From DASRDR01 sp044867785 (GTDB lineage: Bacteria; Methylomirabilota; Methylomirabilia; Rokubacteriales; DASRDR01), in assembly GCA_044867785.1 (NCBI GenBank), contig JBIOVM010000173.1, positions 11,305 through 75,304 of the forward strand: a stretch of DNA of 64,000 nucleotides, in the 5' to 3' direction. Made by a program: the position numbers and the translations under genes. Below, piece after piece: positions 42,582-50,420 of this stretch. A model generated the notes under the pieces. That model searched no databases and was not told the DNA's origin. It saw only the letters and a list, made by a program, of their open reading frames with translations. Each line of letters starts with the position of its first letter. Position 1 is the stretch's first letter.

Positions 42582-44083
42582 CAGGCCCTCCCCCCGGTCC
42601 GGCCGGCGCGCTCGATCGCCGCCATGAGCGCTCGGGCCTTGGCGACGCACTCCTCCTGCTCCCGCTCGGGCACCGAGTCGTAGACGATCCCCGCGCCGGC
42701 CTGGACGTAGGCCGTGGCGCCCCGCACCAGCACGGTGCGGATCGTGATGGCCGTGTTGAGGGACCCGTCGAAGCCGAAGTACCCGACGCAGCCGGCGTAC
42801 GGCCCCCGCGCCACGGGCTCGAGGGCGTCGATGATCTCCATCGCGCGCACCTTCGGCGCCCCGCTGACCGTGCCATGAGGGAAGACCGCCTGGAGCACCT
42901 CCCACGGCGACCGTTCGGGCGCCAGCGCGCCCTCGACGTGGGACACGAGGTGCATCACGTGCGAGTAGCGCTCGATCGTGAGGAGCTCGCTCACCCGGAC
43001 CGAGCCGTAGCGCGCTACCCGACCTACGTCGTTCCGCGTGAGGTCGACGAGCATCACGTGCTCGGCGCGCTCCTTGGGGTCGGCGAGGAGCGCCCGGGCC
43101 TGCGCCTCGTCCTGGTCACGATCGGGGCCGCGCGGGCGCGTGCCCGCGAGCGGGCGCATCTCGATCCGTCCCTCCTCGAGGCGTACCAGGCGCTCCGGCG
43201 ACGAGCCGACCAGGGTCGCCCCGTCTCCGGCGTCGAGGAGGAACATGTACGGCGAGGGGTTCACCACGCGGAGCGCGCGGTAGATCGCGAGGGGGTCGAG
43301 CCCGGGGACCGGCGTCGCGAAGCGCTGCGAGAGGATCACCTGGTAGATGTCGCCGGCGCGGATGTGCTCCTGCGCCCGCTCGACGGCCGCGCAGTAGGCC
43401 TCCGGGGTCCAGTTCGAGCGCGGCGCCAGGGCCGTGGCCACCGCGGGAGGCTCGGGCGGCCGGGGGCCCCGCAACCGGTCGAGGACCCGGTCGATCCGCT
43501 CGCGCGCCCGCCGCTCGGCGGCCTCGGCGCCCCCGTCCTCGTCCAGGAACGCGTTCGCCACGATGCGCATCGTGTGGCGGCGGTGATCGAAGGCGACGAC
43601 CGTGTCCATCAAGGCGAGGCGAAAGACGGGGAGGCCGAGGTCGTCGGGTGGCCGGTCCGGGAGCCGCTCCCAGAGGCGCACCGCGTCGTACGCCAAATAC
43701 CCGAGGAAGCCGCCGGTGAGCGGCGGCAGCTCCGGATCGCGGGCGCTCCGATAGCGGCCGAGATGGCGCGCGAGCGTCTCGAGGGGGCGCCCGCGCTCGA
43801 CGAGGGTGCCGTCGGGCCGCCGCACCCGCACCTCCGCCCCGTCGGATTCGAGAATCAGGCGCGGGTCGCCGCCGAGGACCGAGAAGCGCGCGACCTGCTC
43901 CGGCCCCTCGACGCTCTCCAGCAGGAAGCTCGACGGGAGGTCGCGGAGGCGCAGGTAGGCCGAGATCGGCGTCTCGAGGTCGGCGAGCAGCTCGCGCGAC
44001 ACGGGCACCACGTTGGGCGCGTCCACCCGCGCAGCGCGCGTTCCCGGGGCGGAGACCAAGGACGGCTCGGCACGGCTCGACAT
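42581..44083 (-). CDS. trpE: Anthranilate synthase component I
   Basis: The 500-residue enzyme makes anthranilate from chorismate. The feedback site LLES-x10-S is intact (LLES at 54-57, Ser68), which favours TrpE over PabB. The chorismate-binding domain has QRFATPVPGLDPLAIYRALR, NPSPYMFLLD, SSPERLVRLEEGRIEMRPLA, then HGTVSGAPKVRAMEIID and YFGFDGSLNTAITIRTV. ATG 44083 is set by AAGGAG at 44095-44090 with a 6-nt spacing; a longer in-frame start at 44164 would place translation inside the attenuator tail. Expression should be controlled by the leader and terminator upstream, between 44382 and 44157. Confidence 0.95.
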
Positions 44084-44156
44084 CGACGGCTCCTTCCATT
44101 CCGGCCGGCGCTTCGGGCCTGTGGCCTCGGACGCGGCGGCCTCTTGGGGGCACTCG

Positions 44157-44206
44157 AAAACCAAAAGAGCCGGGGCTCGCGGGACCCACCCGCTCGCCTC
44201 GGCTCT
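44157..44206 (-). terminator. Intrinsic terminator (attenuator) of the trpEG leader
   Basis: On the minus strand the RNA folds into a long hairpin from 44206 to 44166. AGAGCC pairs with GGCTCT, then GGC with GCC and GCGGG with CCCGC, around a TGGGT loop, with small internal GA/CC mismatches. It is followed by TTTGGTTTT (44165-44157). It lies between the leader peptide and trpE, the place expected for a transcription attenuator. Part of the 5' arm can instead pair with 44259-44246. Confidence 0.8.
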
Positions 44207-44241
44207 GACTGTGTCCTGTTCCTGCTACGTTCGTCCGATCG

Positions 44242-44343
44242 CTACGCGGGTCCGAGTCCCTCCTGGGCGGAGAGGCGCCACCAGCGCCACGCCCACCAGC
44301 GCTGACCGGTCGGTCGGGAGGCTCCCGCGACACCGTGGACCAT
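44242..44343 (-). CDS. trpL: trp operon leader peptide with five Trp codons
   Basis: ATG at 44343-44341 opens a 33-codon frame ending with TAG at 44244-44242. Residues 16-22 read WWAWRWW, five Trp in seven codons, which is not expected by chance. It ends QEGLGPA. Ribosome stalling at these codons when Trp-tRNA is scarce would leave 44259-44246 (GGACTCGGACCCGC) free to pair with GCGGGT...GTCC in the terminator's arm. Ribosomes reaching the stop codon would cover that segment and let the terminator form. The predicted transcription start (about 44347) leaves only about four nt before the ATG, so translation is probably leaderless, as reported for trpL in Sinorhizobium. Confidence 0.85.
   Translation of the reverse strand: MVHGVAGASRPTGQRWWAWRWWRLSAQEGLGPA
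44246..44259 (-). promoter_or_regulatory. Candidate antiterminator segment of the trp leader
   Basis: The 14 nt GGACTCGGACCCGC overlap the last codons of trpL. ACCCGC can pair with GCGGGT (44193-44188), and GGAC with GTCC just after it, in the terminator's 5' arm and loop. The two structures are mutually exclusive. A ribosome at the trpL stop, two nt downstream, would mask this segment. Confidence 0.55.
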
Positions 44344-44353
44344 CGTGCGCAGC

Positions 44354-44382
44354 ACCTTAGTGGCCCACCCTGTCCATGTCAA
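44354..44382 (-). promoter_or_regulatory. Promoter of the trpL-trpE-trpG unit
   Basis: On the minus strand TTGACA (44382-44377) and TAAGGT (44359-44354) are separated by exactly 17 nt. The predicted start is near 44347, four nt before the trpL ATG. The -35 is a perfect match. I saw no obvious TrpR-type operator, in keeping with control by attenuation. Confidence 0.72.
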
Positions 44383-44449
44383 GGGCACAATCCGGCCACC
44401 GAGGCATCACGCCATGCAACGTCGCTCGGGGCGGCACGGCGCTCGGGCC

Positions 44450-44902
44450 TCATCCCTCGTGCTCCTCCAGGCGCTCCACGTCCGCCAGGTCGCGGAGCCG
44501 GCCCGTGGCGCGCTTGTTCCGGATGAGCGTCTCCCGGTCGAGGAACGGGACCTCCAGGGAGCCGATCCGATGCACCACGCGCGAGCGCCACGCGCTCTCG
44601 AAGTCGATCCCGGTCAGCTCGGTGAGGATGTCGATACGCCGCGGCGGCACCCCGATCTGGAGCACGAGACCGGGGCGCGCCAGATCGCTGGGCGCAGCGC
44701 CCAACGTATCGACCGGCGCGCCGAAACGTCCGAGCGCCGTCCAGACGCGCTCGGCGTTCGCCGGATCCGCCCGGACCCAGATGTCGAGGTCCGCGGTGGC
44801 CCGAGGCACCCCGTGGATGGCGAGCGCATGGGCCCCGACGACCAGGAAGCGCGCGCCGCTCCACAAGAGGGCCGCGAGCATGTCCTGGAAGTCCTCGTTC
44901 AC
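44450..44902 (-). CDS. Nucleotidyltransferase-fold protein (DUF6036/MNT-like)
   Basis: The 150-residue product has a minimal nucleotidyltransferase core. FLVVGAHALAIHGVPRATAD leads into the metal-binding pair DLDIWV. LQIGVPPRRIDILTELTGID supplies a third acidic strand, and a C-terminal helix region has IRNKRATGRLRDLADVERLE. Proteins of this group occur as lone enzymes or as partners in toxin-antitoxin-like pairs, and the substrate is unknown. Its ATG overlaps the stop of the small gene upstream by four bases, so they act as a unit. It ends about 70 nt before the trp promoter. Confidence 0.75.
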   Translation of the reverse strand: MNEDFQDMLAALLWSGARFLVVGAHALAIHGVPRATADLDIWVRADPANAERVWTALGRFGAPVDTLGAAPSDLARPGLVLQIGVPPRRIDILTELTGIDFESAWRSRVVHRIGSLEVPFLDRETLIRNKRATGRLRDLADVERLEEHEG

Positions 44903-45150
44903 ACCGGGGTCTCGGGCCTCCGACGGTCCAGCCGGCAGAGCCGTAGCGGCGTGGCCTCGCGCGCGTAGACCGGGATCGACCGCCCCGAGAGCGCCCAGGC
45001 CTCCAGCGTCAGAGGCCAGACCATCGCCACGCGCGCTTCCGGCGTGCCGTAGTGGCCGGAGCCTGGTCTTGCCCCGAGTGCGGCGAGCTGGACCGGCCAG
45101 GCGCCCCGGGCCGCCGCTCTCGCCATCCTCGCGGCCTCGCCGCTCGACAT
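44899..45150 (-). CDS. Small conserved partner of the nucleotidyltransferase, unknown function
   Basis: The 83-residue protein starts at ATG 45150, only 6 nt after a perfect TATAAT. The N-terminus (MSSGEAARMARAAARGAWPV) is helical and basic. The middle has TPEARVAMVWPLTLEAWALS, a motif I recall from small uncharacterised proteins that precede nucleotidyltransferase genes in many genomes, and it continues SIPVYAREATPLRL. No enzymatic residues stand out. The ATGA overlap with the downstream gene suggests a fixed stoichiometry, as in toxin-antitoxin modules; that is inference only. Confidence 0.65.
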   Translation of the reverse strand: MSSGEAARMARAAARGAWPVQLAALGARPGSGHYGTPEARVAMVWPLTLEAWALSGRSIPVYAREATPLRLCRLDRRRPETPV

Positions 45151-45156
45151 GCGGGG

Positions 45157-45162
45157 ATTATA
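45157..45162 (-). promoter_or_regulatory. Consensus -10 (TATAAT) for the nucleotidyltransferase pair
   Basis: A perfect TATAAT on the minus strand ends 6 nt before ATG 45150, so the transcript would begin at the start codon. No -35 is found at 16-18 nt. It stands back to back with another TATAAT at 45208-45213 on the plus strand. Confidence 0.55.
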
Positions 45163-45207
45163 CTCCGCGGGCGCTCGCACCCGGCCGGTGCAAGGCGGTC
45201 CCGGCGC

Positions 45208-45213
45208 TATAAT
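45208..45213 (+). promoter_or_regulatory. Consensus -10 (TATAAT) for the GAF kinase operon
   Basis: A perfect TATAAT ends 17 nt before ATG 45231. Transcription would start near 45220, leaving a leader of about 10 nt. The -35 region is GC-rich with no good match, so an activator or another recognition mode may be needed. Confidence 0.5.
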
Positions 45214-45230
45214 GACGCGACCTTCTGGCC

Positions 45231-48200
45231 ATGGCCGAAGCGATGCGTTCGAGCCTCGGCCCGCCATGGCGTCCGAGAGGGGCCGAAACGGCGATCGCCG
45301 CCATCGGTCCTGTGCGGAGGCGAGCCACGCCGTCCTCCCGACCTGCAGGATCGAGCCTCTGGGGCCGCCTAGCGGCGTGCGTGGCCCTCGCCTGCGGGCC
45401 GCTCGCCGTGGCGCTCCTCACGGAAGGCCGCTGGGCGGGTGAGGACTCGCGCGTCGTAGCCCTGCTCGCCCTCGGCCTGGCGCTCGCCACCGGCGCCGTC
45501 CTGCTGCTCCGCGCGGGCGCCGCGCGAGAGGCCCGCGAGGCCGCGGCGCCGGAGCGAGCCCTCCGCCAGGCTCGGGACCAGCAGGCCGCGACCGCGGAGA
45601 TCCTGGCCGCCATGGCGGCTTCGCCTCCTGACCTCCAGCGCGTCCTCGACACGATCGCGCGGAACGCCGCGCGTGTCTGCGACGGCCTCTACGCGGTGGT
45701 CCTCCGCGTCGCCGGCGCCGAGATCCGGCTGGCGGCGCATCATGGCCTGTCGCCTGCACGACTGGACGCCCTCAATCAGCGGTATCCCAGACGCCTGGAC
45801 GATGGAAGCTTGGTGGCTCGCGCGATTCGCGACGCCTCCGTGGTCCACTGCCCGGACATCCCGCATGATCCCCGTGTTCCATCCTGGCTTCGCGAGCTCG
45901 CGCAGGCCGAGGGGTTCCGCAGCCTCGTCGTGGTTCCGATGGTCGGGGATGGTCGCACCATCGGCACCCTCAACGTGTCCCGCCCTGAGGGTGCCTTCAC
46001 GGAGCGCCAGATCCAGTTCCTCCGGATCTTCGCCGACCAGGCGGTGATCGCGATCGAGAACGTGCGGCTCTTCCAGGAGCTCCAGGCGCGGAACCGGGAG
46101 CTGACCGAATCCTTGGAGCAACAGACGGCGACGGCCGAGATCCTGGGGGTGATCAGCCGCTCACCGACAGACACGCAGCCCGTGTTCGATGGCATCGTGG
46201 CGAGCGCGGTCCGCCTCTGCGACGCGCGGATCGGTGCCATCTATCGCATCGAGAACGACGTCATCGACGTCGTCGCCACTGCGGATCACAGTGACGAGGC
46301 GCACCGGACGCACGTGACGGCCTACCCAAGGCCTTTGTCGGACCTTCAGCTGCCGTTCCAGCGGGCCATCTCGACCGCCGCACCGGTCCACGTGGCGGAC
46401 ATAGACGGCGACTTCGAGTTTTCCGATACCTTCAAAGAACGCGCGCGGACGCTCGGATATCGGAGTGCCTTGATTGTACCGATGCGCCGAGAGGGCCGGG
46501 TGATCGGACTCATCAATGTCGGCCGAATTGGCGACGGAGGAGTCTCCAGGCCCTTCTCCGAGCGCGAGATCGGCCTCCTGCAGGTCTTTGCCGGCCAGGC
46601 GGTGATCGCTATCGAGAACGTGCGTCTGTTCCGGGAGCTCGAGGCGAGGAACCGCGAGCTGACGGAGTCGCTCGAGCAGCAGACCGCGACCGGGGCGATT
46701 CTCCGGGTCATCAGCGGCTCGCCTACCCACATCCAGCCCGTGCTCGATGCGGTGGCCGAGAGCGCGACGCGGCTGTGCGAGGCCAGGGACGTCACGATCG
46801 CCCTGGTCGACCAGCATGTGCTGAGAGTCGTGGCGTCTCATGGCCCGCTGGCGCGCTGGTGGCCTGACGAGGGAATCCCCATCGGCCGAGGATCCGTCAC
46901 CGGGCGCGCCGTCGTAGAGCGACGGACCATCCACATCCACGACCTGGCGTCCGAATCGGAGCTGGAATACCCGGAGGGGAAGGTCTACCAGCGTCAAGGC
47001 GGACATCGGACGAACATGGCGGTTCCGCTCCTCAGAGAGGGAGTCGCGATTGGCGTCATTGCGGTTCGACGGGAAGAGGTCCGGCCCTTCACGAATCGCC
47101 AAGTCGGGCTTCTGGAAACGTTCGCCGACCAGGCGGTCATCGCGATCGAAAACGTGCGGCTATTCCAGGAGCTCGAGGCGCGGAACCGGGACCTGACGGA
47201 ATCGCTCGAGCAGCAGACGGCGACGGCCGAGATCCTGGGCGTGATCAGCCGCTCGCCCACGGACCTCGACCCGGTCCTGGACGCGGTCGCCCGGAATGCG
47301 TCCCGGTTATGCGGGGCGGCCAACGTCTCGCTCTATCGCGTCGAAGGCAGCCTGATGCACAAGGTCGCCGAGCAGGGCTTGGCGCTGACGACGCTTGACG
47401 TGGGAGAGACGCGGGCCATCACCCGCACGACCATAAGCGGCCGGGTCATCACCGACCGGGCGACGATCCACGTGCCCGACTACCAGTCCGCGGATATGGC
47501 TCGGGAGTATCCGGACGTGCGGCGCGACACGGGCATCCGGACCACGATCGGCATTCCGCTTCTCCGAGAAGGGGCCGCCATCGGTGCCTTCACCGCGTAC
47601 CGGACCGAATCCCGGCCGTTCTCGCAGCGCGAGATCGCGTTGCTCCAGACCTTCGCCGACCAGGCGGTGATCGCGATCGAGAACGTCCGGCTCTTCCGGG
47701 AGCTCCAGGCGCGGAACCGCGAGCTGACGGAGGCGCTCGAGCAGCAGACGGCGACGAGCGAGATCCTACAGGTGATCTCCAGCTCTCCGACCGGTGTCGA
47801 GCCGGTGTTCGAAGCGATCGCCCGGTCCGCGACCGCCCTGTGCGAGGCGGACCTGTCCGGCCTCTACACGTTCGACGGGGAGCTGATCCACCTCGAGGCG
47901 AGCCATGGCCGGACGCCCGAAGAGATCGACGCTGTCCGCCGTGCGTTCCCGCAGCGTCCCGGCCGCGGCAGCGTGACGGCGCGGGCGATTCTCGAAGCCG
48001 CCGCTGTCCAGGTTCCCGACCACAGTCAGGACCCAGAGGTTGCCGACGCGCTCCGGACGTACCGCACCGTGCTCGCCGTCCCGATGACCCGGGATGGCCG
48101 GCCGATCGGTGCCATCTCGGTGGCTCGGCGCGTCGTCCGGCCCTTCACCGACAAGCAGATCGCGCTGCTGAAGATCTTCGCCGACCAAGCCGTGATCGCC

Positions 48201-50048
48201 ATCGACAACGTCCGGCTCTTCACGGAGCTCGAGGTGCGCAACCGCGAGCTGACGGAATCGCTCGAGCAGCAGACCGCGACCGCAGAGATCCTCCACGTCA
48301 TTTCCCGCTCGCCGACCGACGTCCAGCCGGTCTTCGACTCCATTCTCGATCGGGCGATCCGGCTCGCGGACGGGCTGTTCGGCGCGGCTTTCTCCTTCGA
48401 CGGCGAGCTCGTTCACCTCGTCGCGCACCATGGTCTCTCTGACGAAGCCCTGGCACTCAACCGGCGCGTCTACCCGATGGCGCCGGGCCCGGGGCAGCTG
48501 ACGGCCCTAGCTGTGCTCGAGAAGCGGGTAGTCCATCTCCGGGACGTGGACACGGACACGGACGTGCCCGAAATGACCCGACAGCTGGGTCGAGTGATCG
48601 GGTTTCGGTCTCTTTTGGCGGTTCCCATGCTCCGTGAGGACCGCGCGGTGGGGGTGCTGACGATCACTCGGGCCGCCGGCGAATTTTCGCCGAGGCACAT
48701 CGAGCTCGTGAAGACCTTCGCGGACCAGGCGGTGATCGCGATCGAGAACGTGCGCCTCTTCCAGGAGCTCGAGGCGCGAACTCGGGAGCTGGCGCGGTCG
48801 GTGGAGGAGCTCCAGGCACTCAGCGAGGTCGGGCGGGCGGTCAGCTCGACGCTCGACCTGCCCACGGTGCTCGCCACCATCGTGACGCGAGCTGTCCAGC
48901 TGTCCGGCACGAGCAGCGGCGTCCTCTACGAGTACGACGAAGCGACCCAGACCTTTCACCTGCAGGCCAGCCACCAGACCGAGACCGAGGTGGTCGAGGC
49001 CCTGCGGGCGTCACCGATCCAGCTCGGGGAGGGGGCGACCGGGCGGGCCGTCGTTCGGCGAGGGCCGGTGGAGGTCGTCGACCTCGTCGAGGATCAGCAG
49101 TTCAAGCCCGTTCTGAGGACGATCCTGACGCGGCTGGGCTATCGCTCCATCCTGAGCATTCCGCTTCTGCTCGAGCAGCGGATCCTCGGCGCGCTGACCG
49201 TGTCGCGGCGTGAGCCCGGGAGCTTCCCGCCGGAGACGGTGAGCTTGCTCCAGACTTTCGCGACCCAGTCCGCGCTCGCCATCCAGAACGCCCGCCTGTT
49301 CCGGGAGATCGAGGCGAAGAGCCGGGAGCTCGAGGTGGCGAGCCGCCACAAGAGCCAGTTCCTCGCCAACATGAGCCACGAGCTGCGCACGCCCCTCAAC
49401 GCGATCCTCGGCTATTCGGAGCTCATGGTGGATGGGATCTACGGCGACCTGCCCACGAAGGCCGCGGATGTCATGGCGCGGATCGACCGGAGCGGCAAGC
49501 ACCTCCTCGGCCTGATCAACGACGTCCTGGACCTGTCGAAGATCGAGGCCGGCCAGCTCGAGCTCGGCCTCGCCGACTACTCGCTGGCCGAGGTCGTGCA
49601 CGCCGTGGTCACCCAGGTGGAGTCCCTGGCGGCGGAGAAAGGCCTCATCCTCCAGGCGACCGTCGCCCCGGACCTGCCCGCGGGGCGAGGCGACGAGCGG
49701 CGGCTGGCCCAGGTGCTGCTGAACCTCGTCGGCAACGCCCTCAAGTTCACCGAGGTGGGATCGGTCCGCATCGTCGCCCACCGGGATGACGACACCTTCG
49801 TCGTGTCCGTCGCCGACAGCGGGCCCGGGATCGCGGAGGCGGACCGGCAGCGCATCTTCGAGGAGTTCCAGCAGGCCGACAGCTCGAGCACCCGGAAGAA
49901 GGGCGGGACCGGGCTCGGGCTCTCGATTGCCAAGCGCATCATCGAGCTCCACGGCGGCCGGATCTGGGTCGAGTCGACGGTGGGACGCGGATCGGTCTTC
50001 AGCTTCCGGGTGCCCGTGCGCGTCGAGCGCCAGGCCGCGCGAGCCTGA
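45231..50048 (+). CDS. Hybrid-length sensor histidine kinase with seven GAF domains
   Basis: The 1605-residue kinase starts with two hydrophobic segments (residues 45-105), then seven GAF domains at about 135-275, 315-460, 495-640, 675-815, 855-990, 1030-1170 and 1200-1350. Each GAF ends FADQAVIAIENVRLF (or close) and most are joined by a nearly identical linker, ARNRELTESLEQQTATAEIL. The kinase core follows: NMSHELRTPLNAILGYSELM with phospho-acceptor His1383, LLNLVGNALKFTEVG (N box), VADSGPGIAEADRQRIFEEF (G1) and GGTGLGLSIAKRIIELHGG (G2). There is no receiver domain; two receivers are encoded directly behind. Ligands of the GAFs are unknown. The repeats suggest tandem duplication. Confidence 0.92.
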   Translation: MAEAMRSSLGPPWRPRGAETAIAAIGPVRRRATPSSRPAGSSLWGRLAACVALACGPLAVALLTEGRWAGEDSRVVALLALGLALATGAVLLLRAGAAREAREAAAPERALRQARDQQAATAEILAAMAASPPDLQRVLDTIARNAARVCDGLYAVVLRVAGAEIRLAAHHGLSPARLDALNQRYPRRLDDGSLVARAIRDASVVHCPDIPHDPRVPSWLRELAQAEGFRSLVVVPMVGDGRTIGTLNVSRPEGAFTERQIQFLRIFADQAVIAIENVRLFQELQARNRELTESLEQQTATAEILGVISRSPTDTQPVFDGIVASAVRLCDARIGAIYRIENDVIDVVATADHSDEAHRTHVTAYPRPLSDLQLPFQRAISTAAPVHVADIDGDFEFSDTFKERARTLGYRSALIVPMRREGRVIGLINVGRIGDGGVSRPFSEREIGLLQVFAGQAVIAIENVRLFRELEARNRELTESLEQQTATGAILRVISGSPTHIQPVLDAVAESATRLCEARDVTIALVDQHVLRVVASHGPLARWWPDEGIPIGRGSVTGRAVVERRTIHIHDLASESELEYPEGKVYQRQGGHRTNMAVPLLREGVAIGVIAVRREEVRPFTNRQVGLLETFADQAVIAIENVRLFQELEARNRDLTESLEQQTATAEILGVISRSPTDLDPVLDAVARNASRLCGAANVSLYRVEGSLMHKVAEQGLALTTLDVGETRAITRTTISGRVITDRATIHVPDYQSADMAREYPDVRRDTGIRTTIGIPLLREGAAIGAFTAYRTESRPFSQREIALLQTFADQAVIAIENVRLFRELQARNRELTEALEQQTATSEILQVISSSPTGVEPVFEAIARSATALCEADLSGLYTFDGELIHLEASHGRTPEEIDAVRRAFPQRPGRGSVTARAILEAAAVQVPDHSQDPEVADALRTYRTVLAVPMTRDGRPIGAISVARRVVRPFTDKQIALLKIFADQAVIAIDNVRLFTELEVRNRELTESLEQQTATAEILHVISRSPTDVQPVFDSILDRAIRLADGLFGAAFSFDGELVHLVAHHGLSDEALALNRRVYPMAPGPGQLTALAVLEKRVVHLRDVDTDTDVPEMTRQLGRVIGFRSLLAVPMLREDRAVGVLTITRAAGEFSPRHIELVKTFADQAVIAIENVRLFQELEARTRELARSVEELQALSEVGRAVSSTLDLPTVLATIVTRAVQLSGTSSGVLYEYDEATQTFHLQASHQTETEVVEALRASPIQLGEGATGRAVVRRGPVEVVDLVEDQQFKPVLRTILTRLGYRSILSIPLLLEQRILGALTVSRREPGSFPPETVSLLQTFATQSALAIQNARLFREIEAKSRELEVASRHKSQFLANMSHELRTPLNAILGYSELMVDGIYGDLPTKAADVMARIDRSGKHLLGLINDVLDLSKIEAGQLELGLADYSLAEVVHAVVTQVESLAAEKGLILQATVAPDLPAGRGDERRLAQVLLNLVGNALKFTEVGSVRIVAHRDDDTFVVSVADSGPGIAEADRQRIFEEFQQADSSSTRKKGGTGLGLSIAKRIIELHGGRIWVESTVGRGSVFSFRVPVRVERQAARA
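46034..49310 (+). repeat. Imperfect direct repeats of the GAF-linker module inside the kinase gene
   Basis: A DNA segment encoding DQAVIAIENVRLF-type sequence recurs at about 46034, 46593, 47126, 47657, 48181, 48721 and, more diverged, 49261, a period of roughly 525-560 nt. The linker that follows each copy is also close to identical at the DNA level through 48300. The pattern comes from duplication of GAF modules and is not a CRISPR or mobile repeat. It offers sites for homologous gain or loss of modules. Confidence 0.8.
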
Positions 50049-50050
50049 TC

Positions 50051-50416
50051 GTGGCCCAGCGCATCCTGGTCGTCGAGGACCACGAGGAGAACCGCCAGAT
50101 CCTGCGCGACCTCCTCGGCCACGCCGGCTACGCGATGCTCGAGGCCCACACGGGGGCGGACGGCGTGGCCGCCGCCGCGCGCGAGCGCCCGGACCTGATC
50201 CTGATGGACATCCAGCTGCCCGGGATCGACGGCTACGAGGTGACGCGCCGGATCAAGGCGGACCCGGCGCTCCGCGCGATCCCGATCATCGCGGTCACGT
50301 CCTACGCGCTCTCCGGCGACGACCAGAAGGCGCTCGCCGCCGGCTGCGACGCCTACGTGACGAAGCCGTTCAGCCCGCGCGCGCTGCTGGGGAAGATCCG
50401 CGAGCTCCTCGGATGA
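50051..50416 (+). CDS. Single-domain response regulator (CheY/DivK-like)
   Basis: The 121-residue receiver starts at GTG, two nt after the kinase stop. It has the acidic pair VVEDHEENRQ (Glu9, Asp10), the phospho-acceptor Asp53 in LILMDIQLPGIDGYEV, the Thr of VTSYALSGD and Lys of VTKPFSPRAL. It has no output domain, so it works by protein contact or as a relay. It probably receives phosphate from the seven-GAF kinase and may pass it on or compete with the receiver-cyclase encoded next. Confidence 0.92.
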   Translation: MAQRILVVEDHEENRQILRDLLGHAGYAMLEAHTGADGVAAAARERPDLILMDIQLPGIDGYEVTRRIKADPALRAIPIIAVTSYALSGDDQKALAAGCDAYVTKPFSPRALLGKIRELLG

Positions 50417-50420
50417 CGCC

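Noticed and set aside
44083..44164. Longer trpE start at 44164
   Set aside because: It adds 27 residues read from the attenuator's tail, while ATG 44083 has a good AAGGAG site.
46034..49310. Regularly spaced repeats that could suggest a CRISPR array
   Set aside because: The period is over 500 nt and the repeats are coding linkers between GAF domains.
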